Source of the DNA: Streptomyces klenkii
GTDB lineage: Bacteria > Actinomycetota > Actinomycetes > Streptomycetales > Streptomycetaceae
DNA: 64,000 nucleotides
Direction: 5' to 3'
NCBI RefSeq assembly: GCF_003626645.1
Contig: NZ_RBAM01000007.1
Coordinates: forward strand, 186,001-250,000
Part shown: positions 41,271 to 50,333 of the stretch, one piece after another
How the letters are laid out: the number at the start of each line of letters is the position of its first letter
How positions within the stretch are numbered: position 1 is the first letter of the stretch
Notes under the pieces: model-generated
Databases searched by the model: none
What the model saw: only the letters and a program-made list of their open reading frames with translations
What the model was told of the DNA's origin: nothing
Made by a program: the position numbers and the translations under genes

Positions 41271-41963
41271 GTGAGTGCGAGGACACCGACGCGTAACGGT
41301 TCTACGGACAACCACGAGGGTGGTGCCGAGGAAGCTGCCACGCCGAGGCACCATGGACCGATGCGCGAAGACGACACCAAGGGGTCCCCGGCGGCGGCCG
41401 CCCCGGGAGAGATCGGCGCCCTCGTCGCCCGCGCTGTCGAGGGTGACCGGCGGGCCACTCACGATCTGCTCGCCCTGGTGCACCCGCTCGCGCTGCGCTA
41501 CTGCCGCACCCGGCTGTCGCGCCTGCCGGGTGATGCCCGTCACTTCGTGGACGACCTCGCGCAGGAGGTCTGTCTCGCCGTCCTGTGCGCCCTGCCCCGC
41601 TATCGCGACACGGGGCGCCCCTTCGAGGCCTTCGTCGTGGCCATCGCCGCGCACAAGGTCGCCGACCTCCAGCGGGCCGCCATGCGCCACCCCGGCAGCA
41701 CGGCCGTGCCCTCCGACGAGATGCCCGAGCAGCCGGACGATTCGCTCGGGCCGGAGGAGCGGGCCCTGCTCAGCAGCGATGCCGAGTGGGCCAAGAAGCT
41801 CCTCGCCAGCCTTCCGGAGAACCAGCGCGAGCTGGTCCTGCTGCGCGTCGCCATCGGCATGACCGCCGAGGAGACGGGCCAGATGCTGGGCATGTCGCCG
41901 GGTGCGGTGCGGGTCGCGCAGCACCGGGCGCTCAGCCGGCTGCGCGCGCTGGCCGAGCAGTAG
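41271..41963 (+). CDS. shbA: ECF sigma factor of the ShbA/SigD group
   Basis: 230 residues from GTG 41271, with AGGGGAGG upstream; ATG 41361 is an alternative. Region 2 is RHFVDDLAQEVCLAVLCALP and EAFVVAIAAHKVADLQR; region 4 is LPENQRELVLLRVAIGMTAE and MSPGAVRVAQHRALSRLRAL. No signal for an anti-sigma gene next to it. The position just before guaB matches mycobacterial sigD and the Streptomyces gene for ShbA, which drives the principal sigma gene hrdB. Symbol is from synteny. Confidence 0.8.
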   Translation: MSARTPTRNGSTDNHEGGAEEAATPRHHGPMREDDTKGSPAAAAPGEIGALVARAVEGDRRATHDLLALVHPLALRYCRTRLSRLPGDARHFVDDLAQEVCLAVLCALPRYRDTGRPFEAFVVAIAAHKVADLQRAAMRHPGSTAVPSDEMPEQPDDSLGPEERALLSSDAEWAKKLLASLPENQRELVLLRVAIGMTAEETGQMLGMSPGAVRVAQHRALSRLRALAEQ

Positions 41964-42173
41964 AGCGGTGGAGCAGCAGGCCCTGAATGCCCGGGAGGCC
42001 CGAGTGCCGCTCGCGGGCAGGATCGGGTCTGATGCGTACGGACCTGAGGTGTGCGGATCTCCATTCGTAGGAATCTCCAAGTGACGCGATCCTCAGCCGT
42101 CGTGGAATGGGACACGTGTGACGGCCGTTAGCATGGGAGTCCGCGCTGGGGCAAGACCATTTGGGAAGGTGTC

Positions 42174-43676
42174 ATGACTGACAACGTCGACGGAATGCCC
42201 GGGAAATTCGCGATGCTCGGTCTGACTTATGACGACGTCCTGCTGCTGCCGGGCGCTTCGGAGGTCCTGCCGAACGCCGTCGACACCTCCTCCCGGGTCT
42301 CGCGCAACGTCCGGGTGAACATCCCGCTGATGTCGGCGGCGATGGACAAGGTCACCGAGGCGCGCATGGCCATCGCCATGGCCCGCCAGGGCGGCGTGGG
42401 CGTCCTGCACCGCAACCTCTCCATCGAGGACCAGGCCAACCAGGTCGACCTGGTCAAGCGCTCCGAGTCCGGCATGGTCACCGACCCGATCACGGTCCGC
42501 CCGGACGCCACCCTCGCCGACGCGGACGCCCTGTGCGCGCGCTTCCGCATCAGCGGCGTGCCGGTCACCGACGCGGCCGGCAAGCTGCTCGGCATCGTCA
42601 CCAACCGCGACATGGCCTTCGAGCTGGACCGCAGCCGCCAGGTGCGCGAGGTCATGACGCCGATGCCGCTGGTCACGGGCAAGGTCGGGATCTCCGGCGA
42701 GGACGCCATCGAGCTGCTCCGCCGCCACAAGATCGAGAAGCTGCCGCTGGTCGACGACTCCGGCGTGCTCAAGGGCCTCATCACGGTCAAGGACTTCGTC
42801 AAGGCCGAGCAGTACCCGAACGCCGCCAAGGACGCCGAGGGCCGCCTGATCGTCGGTGCCGCCGTGGGCGTCGGCGACGAGGCCTACGACCGCGCCCAGG
42901 CGCTCGTCGAGGCCGGCGCCGACTTCCTGGTCGTCGACAGCGCCCACGGCCACAGCCGCGGCATCCTCGACATGATCGCCAAGGTCAAGTCCAACATCAG
43001 CGTCGACGTCGTCGGCGGCAACGTCGCCACCCGCGACGGCGCCCAGGCGCTCATCGACGCCGGTGTCGACGGCGTCAAGGTCGGCGTCGGCCCGGGCTCG
43101 ATCTGCACCACCCGCGTCGTCGCCGGCATCGGCGTCCCGCAGGTCACCGCGATCTACGAGGCCGCGCGGGCGTGTCACGCCGCGGGCGTGCCGCTGATCG
43201 GCGACGGCGGCCTCCAGTACTCGGGCGACATCGCCAAGGCGATCGCCGCCGGTGCCGACACGGTGATGCTCGGCTCGCTGCTCGCGGGCTGCGAGGAGTC
43301 GCCGGGCGAGATGGTCTTCATCAACGGCAAGCAGTTCAAGTCCTACCGGGGCATGGGCTCGCTGGGCGCCATGCAGTCGCGCGGCCAGGCCCGCTCCTTC
43401 TCCAAGGACCGCTACTTCCAGGACAACGTCCTCTCCGAGGACAAGCTCGTGCCCGAGGGCATCGAGGGCCAGGTGCCCTACCGCGGCCCGCTGGGCTCGG
43501 TGGCCCACCAGCTCATCGGCGGCCTGCGCGCCTCCATGGGCTACGTCGGCTCGGCCAACATCCAGGAGCTCAAGGACAAGGGCACCTTCGTCCGCATCAC
43601 GTCGGCGGGCCTCAAGGAGAGCCACCCGCACGACATCCAGATGACGGTGGAGGCGCCGAACTATTCGCGCCGGTAA
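42174..43676 (+). CDS. guaB: Inosine-5-monophosphate dehydrogenase
   Basis: 500 residues. Oxidises IMP to XMP, the committed step to GMP. Two CBS domains lie between residues about 95 and 215. The catalytic Cys 311 is in GPGSICTTR. DGVKVGVGPGS, IGDGGLQYSGDIAKA and the flap YRGMGSLGAM are present. ATG after GGGAAGG. A candidate -10 TAGCAT lies at 42129-42134. The last 13 codons are repeated at 43726-43764 behind two hairpins. Confidence 0.96.
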   Translation: MTDNVDGMPGKFAMLGLTYDDVLLLPGASEVLPNAVDTSSRVSRNVRVNIPLMSAAMDKVTEARMAIAMARQGGVGVLHRNLSIEDQANQVDLVKRSESGMVTDPITVRPDATLADADALCARFRISGVPVTDAAGKLLGIVTNRDMAFELDRSRQVREVMTPMPLVTGKVGISGEDAIELLRRHKIEKLPLVDDSGVLKGLITVKDFVKAEQYPNAAKDAEGRLIVGAAVGVGDEAYDRAQALVEAGADFLVVDSAHGHSRGILDMIAKVKSNISVDVVGGNVATRDGAQALIDAGVDGVKVGVGPGSICTTRVVAGIGVPQVTAIYEAARACHAAGVPLIGDGGLQYSGDIAKAIAAGADTVMLGSLLAGCEESPGEMVFINGKQFKSYRGMGSLGAMQSRGQARSFSKDRYFQDNVLSEDKLVPEGIEGQVPYRGPLGSVAHQLIGGLRASMGYVGSANIQELKDKGTFVRITSAGLKESHPHDIQMTVEAPNYSRR

Positions 43677-43764
43677 CGCGGACCCCCGGCCGGGGGTCCG
43701 GGGGTTGTCCCCCGGAAGGCGCTGTCAGATGACGGTGGAGGCGCCGAACTACTCCCGCCGGTAA
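43638..43764 (+). repeat. Duplicated 3-prime end of guaB flanking two hairpins
   Basis: The final 39 bp of guaB (43638-43676), stop included, recur at 43726-43764 with 37 of 39 identities; both differences are synonymous (TAT/TAC and TCG/TCC). Between the copies lie the perfect palindrome 43681-43698 (GACCCCCGGCCGGGGGTC) and the hairpin CCGGGGG-TTGT-CCCCCGG (43698-43715), of the kind found in REP-like Streptomyces repeats. Confidence 0.85.
43681..43715 (+). terminator. Double hairpin after guaB
   Basis: Two adjacent perfect hairpins just after the guaB stop, probably terminating it. They also form the core of the segment between the duplicated guaB ends. Confidence 0.65.
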
Positions 43765-43893
43765 GAGGCACTACGCCCACCGGTAGTAGTACGCGTTTCA
43801 AGCAGTTTATGGAGCCCGCGACCTCTCAGGCCGCGGGCTCCGCCGCGTCGGGGATACTGGATGCGGCAGGACGTAGAAGGAAAGGCCACACAC

Positions 43894-45021
43894 GTGACTG
43901 AGATCGAGATCGGGCGCGGCAAGCGCGGCCGCCGGGCGTACGCATTCGACGACATCGCCGTCGTCCCGAGTCGCCGTACCCGCGACCCGAAGGAGGTCTC
44001 GATCGCCTGGCAGATCGACGCCTACCGCTTCGAGCTGCCGTTCCTGGCCGCCCCGATGGACTCGGTCGTCTCGCCCGAGACCGCCATCCGGATCGGCGAG
44101 CTGGGCGGTCTGGGCGTCCTCAACCTCGAGGGCCTGTGGACCCGCTACGAGGACCCGGAGCCGCTGCTCGCCGAGATCGCCGAGCTGGACGAGACCGCGG
44201 CGACCAAGCGGCTTCAGGAGATCTACGCCGCCCCGATCAAGGAAGAGCTGATCGGGCAGCGCATCAAGGAGGTCCGCGACTCCGGTGTCGTGACCGCCGC
44301 CGCGCTCTCGCCGCAGCGCACCGCGCAGTTCTCCAAGGCCGTCGTCGACGCCGGCGTGGACATCTTCGTGATCCGCGGCACCACCGTCTCCGCCGAGCAC
44401 GTCTCCGGCGCCGCCGAGCCGCTGAACCTCAAGCAGTTCATCTACGAGCTCGACGTGCCGGTCATCGTCGGCGGCTGCGCCACGTACACCGCCGCCCTGC
44501 ACCTGATGCGCACCGGCGCGGCCGGTGTCCTCGTCGGCTTCGGCGGCGGCGCCGCGCACACCACCCGCAACGTCCTGGGCATCCAGGTCCCGATGGCGAC
44601 CGCCGTGGCCGACGTGGCCGCCGCCCGCCGGGACTACATGGACGAGTCCGGCGGCCGCTACGTGCACGTCATCGCCGACGGCGGCGTGGGCTGGTCCGGC
44701 GACCTGCCCAAGGCCATCGCCTGCGGTGCGGACGCCGTGATGATGGGCTCCCCGCTCGCCCGCGCCACCGACGCGCCGGGCCGCGGCTTCCACTGGGGCA
44801 TGGAGGCCGTCCACGAGGACGTGCCGCGCGGCAAGCGGATGAACCTGGGCACGGTCGGCTCCACCGAGGAGATCCTCACCGGTCCCTCGCACACCCCGGA
44901 CGGCTCGATGAACATGTTCGGCGCGCTGCGCCGTGCCATGGCCACCACGGGCTACAGCGACCTCAAGGAGTTCCAGCGGGTCGAGGTGACGGTCGCGCCG
45001 TCGCAGCACGACAAGCGCTGA
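43894..45021 (+). CDS. guaB3: IMPDH-family protein GuaB3 (no CBS domains)
   Basis: 375 residues from GTG 43894 (TEIEIGRGKRGRRAY) after AGAAGGAAAGG. TIM-barrel IMPDH/GMP reductase fold: AAPMDSVVSPETA, GGLGVLNLEGLW, DGGVGWSGDLPKAI and HVIADGG. No CBS domains. The loop that holds the catalytic Cys in IMPDH (GPGSICTTR) is here GFGGGAAHTTR, so His 222 occupies the Cys position. GuaB3 follows guaB in actinobacteria; cyanobacterial GuaB3 has been described as a GMP reductase, but the change of the nucleophile here makes the activity doubtful. Confidence 0.9.
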   Translation: MTEIEIGRGKRGRRAYAFDDIAVVPSRRTRDPKEVSIAWQIDAYRFELPFLAAPMDSVVSPETAIRIGELGGLGVLNLEGLWTRYEDPEPLLAEIAELDETAATKRLQEIYAAPIKEELIGQRIKEVRDSGVVTAAALSPQRTAQFSKAVVDAGVDIFVIRGTTVSAEHVSGAAEPLNLKQFIYELDVPVIVGGCATYTAALHLMRTGAAGVLVGFGGGAAHTTRNVLGIQVPMATAVADVAAARRDYMDESGGRYVHVIADGGVGWSGDLPKAIACGADAVMMGSPLARATDAPGRGFHWGMEAVHEDVPRGKRMNLGTVGSTEEILTGPSHTPDGSMNMFGALRRAMATTGYSDLKEFQRVEVTVAPSQHDKR

Positions 45022-45043
45022 CGTCTGACGCGCAGCAGCTTGC

Positions 45044-45083
45044 CCGAAGGGCCCGGACCGCCGTCGCGGTCCGGGCCCTTCGG
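45044..45083 (+). terminator. guaB3 terminator
   Basis: An 18-bp perfect stem (left arm 45044-45061, right arm 45066-45083, CGTC loop) 22 bases past the stop. Confidence 0.9.
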
Positions 45084-45109
45084 CATGCCGGGGCAGGGGG
45101 CGCGGGCCG

Positions 45110-45712
45110 TCAGCCGCCGAGCTTGCGGGCGGTCTGGAAGGCGCCCGCGCCGCCGAGTATGAAGAAGAGCGCGTCGATCGGCTCCAGGTATTCCTTCCAC
45201 GCCTTGTTCAGCGTGTCGAAGTGCTCGGTGAACACCTGGCTGACCGGGATGTTGGCGATGTCGCTCAGCTCCAGGGCGATGCCGAAGATCTGGCCCAGGT
45301 AGACGCCGAGCAGGCCGAGGAGCGCACCGGCCACCGGCAGCGCGGGGTTGCGCCCGCCGACCTTGCCGAGGGCGGCGCCGATCAGGGCGCCCGTACCGAC
45401 GGCGAGGTAGCCGATCTGGCCGCCGTCGGAGGCCTTGAGGATCCCTCCGTAGACTCCGGCGCCCACGAGCATGGCCACGATGCCGAGGACCACGGCGAGC
45501 CCGGGGTTGCCCCGGCGGACGGGCGCGGGCGGTGGGAAGCCGCCGGGGGCGCCGTACGGCGGCGGGGGCTGCTGCCCGTAGCCGTAGGGCTGCTGGTGGG
45601 GCGGCTGCTGCGGCTGGTGCTGCGGCGGGTACGGCTGGGGCGGCGGCTGGCCGTACGGGTTGTGCTGGGGCGGCTGCTGTGGTTGCTGCGGCTGCTGCCA
45701 GGGCTGGCTCAT
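45110..45712 (-). CDS. Pro/Gln-rich multi-pass membrane protein
   Basis: 200 residues. The first ~65 residues are Pro/Gln/Tyr-rich and disordered (repeated PPQ and YGQ). Three or four membrane helices follow (LAVVLGIVAMLVGAGVYGG, GYLAVGTGALIGAALG, LPVAGALLGLLGVYLGQIFG, then a weaker one near the C-terminus). Disordered tails of this kind are common in actinobacterial membrane proteins. Convergent with guaB3. Function unknown. Confidence 0.7.
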   Translation of the reverse strand: MSQPWQQPQQPQQPPQHNPYGQPPPQPYPPQHQPQQPPHQQPYGYGQQPPPPYGAPGGFPPPAPVRRGNPGLAVVLGIVAMLVGAGVYGGILKASDGGQIGYLAVGTGALIGAALGKVGGRNPALPVAGALLGLLGVYLGQIFGIALELSDIANIPVSQVFTEHFDTLNKAWKEYLEPIDALFFILGGAGAFQTARKLGG

Positions 45713-45865
45713 GTGCGATGTCCCCCGAATGTCCTGGGCGTTGGAGTAAGGGCTAAGTAAAGGCCAAAAGGTATCAGCGTGCTACGACAGCAATCCGCCA
45801 CCCACGGTGATCATGTGGCTGTGAACTCCGTATAAAAGTTCGACCGTAAGGAATAATGGCAACTT

Positions 45866-47017
45866 ATGGCGCAAAGCAAGTCGTTCAGCGGCAGGGACAT
45901 GGGGATCGACCTCGGCACGGCGAACACCCTGGTGTACGTGCGCGGGAAGGGAGTGGTGCTCAACGAACCGTCAGTCGTCGCCGTGAACGCGGACGACGGC
46001 AGCGTGCTCTCGGTCGGCTCCGAGGCCAAGGAGACCATAGGCCGGACCCCCTCGAACATCGTCGCGGTCCGCCCGCTGCGCGACGGCGTCATAGCCGACT
46101 TCGAGGTGGCCGAGCGGATGATGCGGCACTTCATCAAGAAGGTCATGGGCAACCGCTTCTTCGCCCGCCCCCGCGTCGTGGTGTGCGTGCCCTCCGGCAT
46201 CACCGGCGTCGAGCGGCGCGCCGTCATCGAGGCCGCCTCGCGGGCCGGCGCCCGCCAGGTGCACCTCGTCGAGGAGCCCATGGCCGCGGCGATCGGCGCG
46301 GGCCTGCCCGTCAGCGAGCCGACCGGCTGCATGGTCGTCGACATCGGCGGCGGCACCACCGAGGTCGCCGTGATCTCCCTGGGCGGCATCGTCACCGCCC
46401 GCTCCGTCCGTACGGCCGGCGACGCGATGGACGCGGCGATCATCTCGTACGTGAAGAAGGAGTACTCCCTCGCGATCGGTGAACGCACCGCGGAGGAGAT
46501 CAAGATGAACATCGGCTCCGCCGCCCCGACGGGCTACTGGTCCGCCGCCGGGCTGGCCGCCCTCGCCAAGCAGCTGGAGAAGGACAGCGGCCTGGAGGAG
46601 GTCGGCGGGGACCCGGAGGAGACCCAGGGCCTCAAGCCGCCGGAGCGCTGCACCATCCGCGGCCGCGACCAGGTCAGCGGCCTGCCGAAGACGCGCGAAC
46701 TGACGGCCGACGAGATTCGCCACGCACTGTCGGAGCCCGTCGACGCCATCGTCATGGCGGTCCGCCAGACCCTGGACGAGACCCCGCCGGAGCTGTCCGG
46801 CGACATCATGGACCGCGGCATCGTCCTCACGGGCGGCGGCGCGCTCCTGCGCGGCCTGGACGTGCGGCTGAGCAAGGAGCTCGACATCCCGGTCATCATC
46901 GCCGACGACCCGCTGGACTGCGTGGCGGTCGGCACGGGCCGCTGCGTCGAGGACTTCGCGGCCCTGAGGACGGTCCTGGACGCCCCGAACAGGGCACTGG
47001 GGCTGGGGAGGCTGTAG
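45866..47017 (+). CDS. MreB/Mbl-family bacterial actin with an insertion
   Basis: 383 residues. Actin phosphate loops MGIDLGTANTLVYV and VVDIGGGTTEVAVISLGG, and the adenosine loop VLTGGGALLRGLD, are intact. Residues about 221-258 (PTGYWSAAGLAALAKQLEKD and on to GLKPPE) form an insert of about 35 residues between MNIGSA and the TIRGRDQVSGLPKT block, absent in standard MreB. Streptomyces has several MreB paralogues, used mainly in spore-wall assembly. No mreCD genes adjoin, so this is not the main mre operon. Confidence 0.88.
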   Translation: MAQSKSFSGRDMGIDLGTANTLVYVRGKGVVLNEPSVVAVNADDGSVLSVGSEAKETIGRTPSNIVAVRPLRDGVIADFEVAERMMRHFIKKVMGNRFFARPRVVVCVPSGITGVERRAVIEAASRAGARQVHLVEEPMAAAIGAGLPVSEPTGCMVVDIGGGTTEVAVISLGGIVTARSVRTAGDAMDAAIISYVKKEYSLAIGERTAEEIKMNIGSAAPTGYWSAAGLAALAKQLEKDSGLEEVGGDPEETQGLKPPERCTIRGRDQVSGLPKTRELTADEIRHALSEPVDAIVMAVRQTLDETPPELSGDIMDRGIVLTGGGALLRGLDVRLSKELDIPVIIADDPLDCVAVGTGRCVEDFAALRTVLDAPNRALGLGRL

Positions 47018-47044
47018 CCCTCAAAAATTTTCAGCCCGCTCGGA

Positions 47045-47093
47045 TCCTCAAACGTCGGCCTGGCAGAGAATCAGCCTGTCCGGCGTTTGAGGA
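47045..47093. terminator. Bidirectional terminator formed by a dispersed repeat
   Basis: TCCTCAAACGTCGG (47045-47058) is inverted at 47080-47093 (13 of 14). It lies between the convergent MreB paralogue and the dehydrogenase homologue. Confidence 0.65.
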
Positions 47094-47094
47094 C
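47069..47094 (+). repeat. Copy of the dispersed intergenic repeat
   Basis: Matches 23824-23850 closely and, inverted, 2899-2925. Its right part doubles as a terminator arm here. Confidence 0.65.
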
Positions 47095-47136
47095 AAGCGC
47101 CGTCAGGGCGCGAACCTGACCGGTCAGGGGGCACCC

Positions 47137-48408
47137 CTAGAGCCGATGCCCCGCGCCAGCGGGAATCGCTCCGCGCGTGTCCAGCAGCAGCTGCGCCTTC
47201 ACAGCGAGACCTTGCAGGTCATACGTCCGGTGATGCTGCAACAGCACCGTGAGGTCGGCCGCGGCCGCAGCCTCGTACACGCTGTCGGCCCGCGGCACCG
47301 GCCGCCCCATCACCCGCCACTGCGCCACGTGCGGGTCGTGGTAGCTGAGCTGGGCGCCCAGCTCCATCAGCCGTGAGGCGATCTCCCGGGCGGGCGCCCC
47401 CTGCTGGTCGGAGACGTCGGCCTTGTAGCTGACGCCCAGGAGCAGCACCCGCGCGCCGCGCGCCGACTTGCCGTGCTCGTTGAGGAGCGTGGCGCACCGC
47501 TGGGTGACGTACCGCGGCATGCGCCCGCTGACCTCCTGCGCGACCTCCACCATCCGCAGCGGGTAGCCGAGGCTGCGCCCCTTGTACGAGAGGTAGTTGG
47601 GGTCGATGGGGACGCCGGGGCCGCCCACCCCGGGCCCCGGGCGGAACGCCTGGAAGCCGAACGGCTTGGTCTCGGCGCAGCGCACGACGTCCCACAGGTC
47701 GACGCCGATGTCGTGGCAGAAGACGGCCATCTCGTTGACGAGGGCGATGTTGACGTAGCGGTAGTTGGTCTCCAGGACGCGGACCGCCTCGGCCTCGCGC
47801 AGGCCGCGCGCGCGGACGACCTTTTCGCAGACCCGCCCGTAGAAGGCGGCGGCGGCCTCCGTGCAGGCGGGGGTGAGGCCGCCGATGACCTTGGGGATGC
47901 CGGCGTAGGCGTGGCGCTTGTTGCCGGGGTCGACGCGGCTGGGGGAGTAGGCCAGGTGGAAGTCGTGGCCGGCGCGCAGCCCGGAGCCGGATTCGAGCAG
48001 GGGGCGCAGGAATTCCTCCGTGGCGCCCGGGTAGACGGGGGACTCCAGGAGGACGGTGGTGTGCGGGCGGAGCCGTACCGCGAGGGCGCGGGCGGCGGCT
48101 CCGATGGGGCCGAGGTCGAGGGCCCGGTCCTCGCCCAGCCGGGCGGGGGCGCAGATGACGGCGGTCCGTACCTTGCCGAGCTCGGCGTCGGCGGTCGTGG
48201 GGCGGAAGCCCGCGGCGAGCATCCGGCGGACCTCGGCGGCGGTGAGGCAGCCGTCGGCGCACTCGGGGGGCAGCCGGCCGGCGCGCAGCTCGGCGACGGT
48301 GTGCGGATCGGGGTCGTAGCCGATGGTGTCGATGCCGGCGGCGGTCGCGGCCTGGGCGAGGGGGAGTCCGAGGTGGCCGAGTCCGATGACGGCGAGATCT
48401 GCGGGCAT
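47137..48408 (-). CDS. Nucleotide-sugar dehydrogenase homologue with altered active site
   Basis: 423 residues, UDP-ManNAc/UDP-glucose dehydrogenase fold: NAD-binding AVIGLGHLGLPLAQ, SPVYPGATEE, ALVNEMAVFCHDIGVD and TKPFGFQAFRPGPGVGG. Family members use a Cys in GGHCIP and a Lys in KLLENT-type motifs. Here these read GGPGVP (Gly 265 for Cys, Pro 264 for His) and VRVLETN (Arg 210 for Lys), and the SPER motif is SPSR. Oxidation to the uronic acid therefore looks unlikely; a binding or altered reaction is possible. ATG 48408. Not in a sugar biosynthesis cluster here. Confidence 0.8.
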   Translation of the reverse strand: MPADLAVIGLGHLGLPLAQAATAAGIDTIGYDPDPHTVAELRAGRLPPECADGCLTAAEVRRMLAAGFRPTTADAELGKVRTAVICAPARLGEDRALDLGPIGAAARALAVRLRPHTTVLLESPVYPGATEEFLRPLLESGSGLRAGHDFHLAYSPSRVDPGNKRHAYAGIPKVIGGLTPACTEAAAAFYGRVCEKVVRARGLREAEAVRVLETNYRYVNIALVNEMAVFCHDIGVDLWDVVRCAETKPFGFQAFRPGPGVGGPGVPIDPNYLSYKGRSLGYPLRMVEVAQEVSGRMPRYVTQRCATLLNEHGKSARGARVLLLGVSYKADVSDQQGAPAREIASRLMELGAQLSYHDPHVAQWRVMGRPVPRADSVYEAAAAADLTVLLQHHRTYDLQGLAVKAQLLLDTRGAIPAGAGHRL

Positions 48409-48626
48409 GGCGAGGCGGTCCTTCCCGGGGAGCCGGGGGTTTTCGGCACGCGGACGAGTTACATCAGGTTAAGCGGATATATGACTGTTATTCGGGATCA
48501 ACGCGGCCCGGCTCGCTCCCCTGCGCCGCCGGCGCGGCCAAACCCGCGGATCTGGGGCAGCATCGAAGGAGGAGCAACCAAGCGCGGGGACCAGCGGAGC
48601 AACCGGCGGCCGAAACGGAGGCAGCG

Positions 48627-50333
48627 GTGAGGACAGCGACACTCGGGCCGGACGAGCGCGGTGCGGCGCTCGCCCGGATGGCGGAGCGGGAACTGGACAT
48701 CCTGGTCGTGGGCAGCGGCGTCGTCGGTGCGGGCACCGCGCTCGACGCGGCCACCCGGGGGCTGACGACCGGCCTGGTCGAGGCGCGCGACTGGGCGGCG
48801 GGCACCTCCAGCCGCTCCAGCAAGCTCATCCACGGCGGCCTGCGATATCTGGAGATGCTCGACTTCGCCCTCGTCAGAGAGGCCCTCAAGGAGCGCGGGC
48901 TGCTGCTGGAGCGGCTCGCCCCGCACCTGGTCAAGCCCGTGCCCTTCCTCTACCCGCTACAGCACCGCGGCTGGGAGCGCCTCTACGCGGGCACGGGCGT
49001 GGCGCTCTACGACGCGATGTCCGTCTCGTCGGGCCACGGCCGGGGCCTGCCCACGCACCGCCACCTCTCCCGCAAGCGGGCCCTGCGCGTCGCCCCCTGC
49101 CTGAAGAAGGACGCGCTGGTCGGCGCGCTCCAGTACTACGACGCCCAGATGGACGACGCCCGCTACGTCACCACCATCGTGCGCACCGCGGCCGCATATG
49201 GCGCTGACGTCGCCAACCGGGCGCGAGTGACGGGTTTCCTGCGCGAGGGCGAGCGGGTGGTCGGCGCCCGGGTGCGCGACCTGGAGCAGGGCGGCGAGTT
49301 CGAGATCCGCGCCCGGCAGATCGTCAACGCCACGGGCGTGTGGACGGACGACACCCAGAAGCTCATCGCCGAGCGCGGGCAGTTCCACGTACGGGCCTCG
49401 AAGGGCATCCATTTGGTGGTGCCCAAGGACCGCATCCACTCCACCACCGGGCTGATCCTGCGCACCGAGAAGAGCGTGCTCTTCGTGATCCCCTGGGGCA
49501 GGCACTGGATCGTCGGCACGACGGACACCGACTGGGACCTGGACAAGGCCCACCCCGCCGCCTCCAGCGCGGACATCGACTACCTGCTGGAGCACGTGAA
49601 CGCCGTCCTGGCCGTTCCCCTGACCCGGGACGACGTGCAGGGCGTGTACGCGGGGCTGCGTCCCCTGCTGGCCGGCGAGTCGGACGCCACGAGCAAGCTC
49701 TCGCGCGAGCACACCGTGGCCCACCCCGTGCCGGGGCTGGTGGTCGTGGCGGGCGGGAAGTACACCACGTACCGCGTGATGGCCAAGGACGCCGTGGACG
49801 AGGCGGTGCACGCACTCGACCGGCGCGTGGCCGAGTGCGTCACGGAGGACGTGCCGCTGGTCGGCGCCGAGGGCTACAAGGCGCTGTGGAACGGGCGCGC
49901 CCGGATCGCCCAGCGCACCGGCCTGCACGTCGCCCGCGTCGAGCACCTGCTCAACCGCTACGGCTCGATGGTGGACGAGGTGCTGGAGCTCGTCGCCGCC
50001 GACCCGTCCCTGGGCGACCCGCTCACCGGCGCCGACGACTACCTGCGGGCCGAGGTCGTCTACGCCGCCTCGCACGAGGGCGCGCGCCACCTCGACGACG
50101 TCCTCACCCGCCGCACCCGGATCTCGATCGAGACGTTCGACCGCGGCACGCGCAGCGCCCGGGAGGCCGCCGAGCTGATGGCGCCGGTGCTGGGCTGGGA
50201 CCGCTCCCAGGTCGAGAAGGAGGTCGAGCGCTACGAGAAGCGGGTGGAGGCGGAGCGCGAATCGCAGTTGCAGCCCGACGACCTGACGGCCGATGCGGCA
50301 CGGCTGGGGGCGCCGGACGTCCAGCCGATCTGA
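48627..50333 (+). CDS. glpD: Aerobic glycerol-3-phosphate dehydrogenase
   Basis: 568 residues. FAD-binding ILVVGSGVVGAGTALDAATRG near residue 25, SSRSSKLIHGGLRYLE, VNATGVWTDD, TEKSVLFVIPWGRHWIVGTT and VAGGKYTTYRVMA. It oxidises glycerol-3-phosphate to DHAP at the membrane, passing electrons to quinone. GTG start with GGAGG eight bases upstream. Alone here, not joined to glpF/glpK. Confidence 0.94.
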   Translation: MRTATLGPDERGAALARMAERELDILVVGSGVVGAGTALDAATRGLTTGLVEARDWAAGTSSRSSKLIHGGLRYLEMLDFALVREALKERGLLLERLAPHLVKPVPFLYPLQHRGWERLYAGTGVALYDAMSVSSGHGRGLPTHRHLSRKRALRVAPCLKKDALVGALQYYDAQMDDARYVTTIVRTAAAYGADVANRARVTGFLREGERVVGARVRDLEQGGEFEIRARQIVNATGVWTDDTQKLIAERGQFHVRASKGIHLVVPKDRIHSTTGLILRTEKSVLFVIPWGRHWIVGTTDTDWDLDKAHPAASSADIDYLLEHVNAVLAVPLTRDDVQGVYAGLRPLLAGESDATSKLSREHTVAHPVPGLVVVAGGKYTTYRVMAKDAVDEAVHALDRRVAECVTEDVPLVGAEGYKALWNGRARIAQRTGLHVARVEHLLNRYGSMVDEVLELVAADPSLGDPLTGADDYLRAEVVYAASHEGARHLDDVLTRRTRISIETFDRGTRSAREAAELMAPVLGWDRSQVEKEVERYEKRVEAERESQLQPDDLTADAARLGAPDVQPI

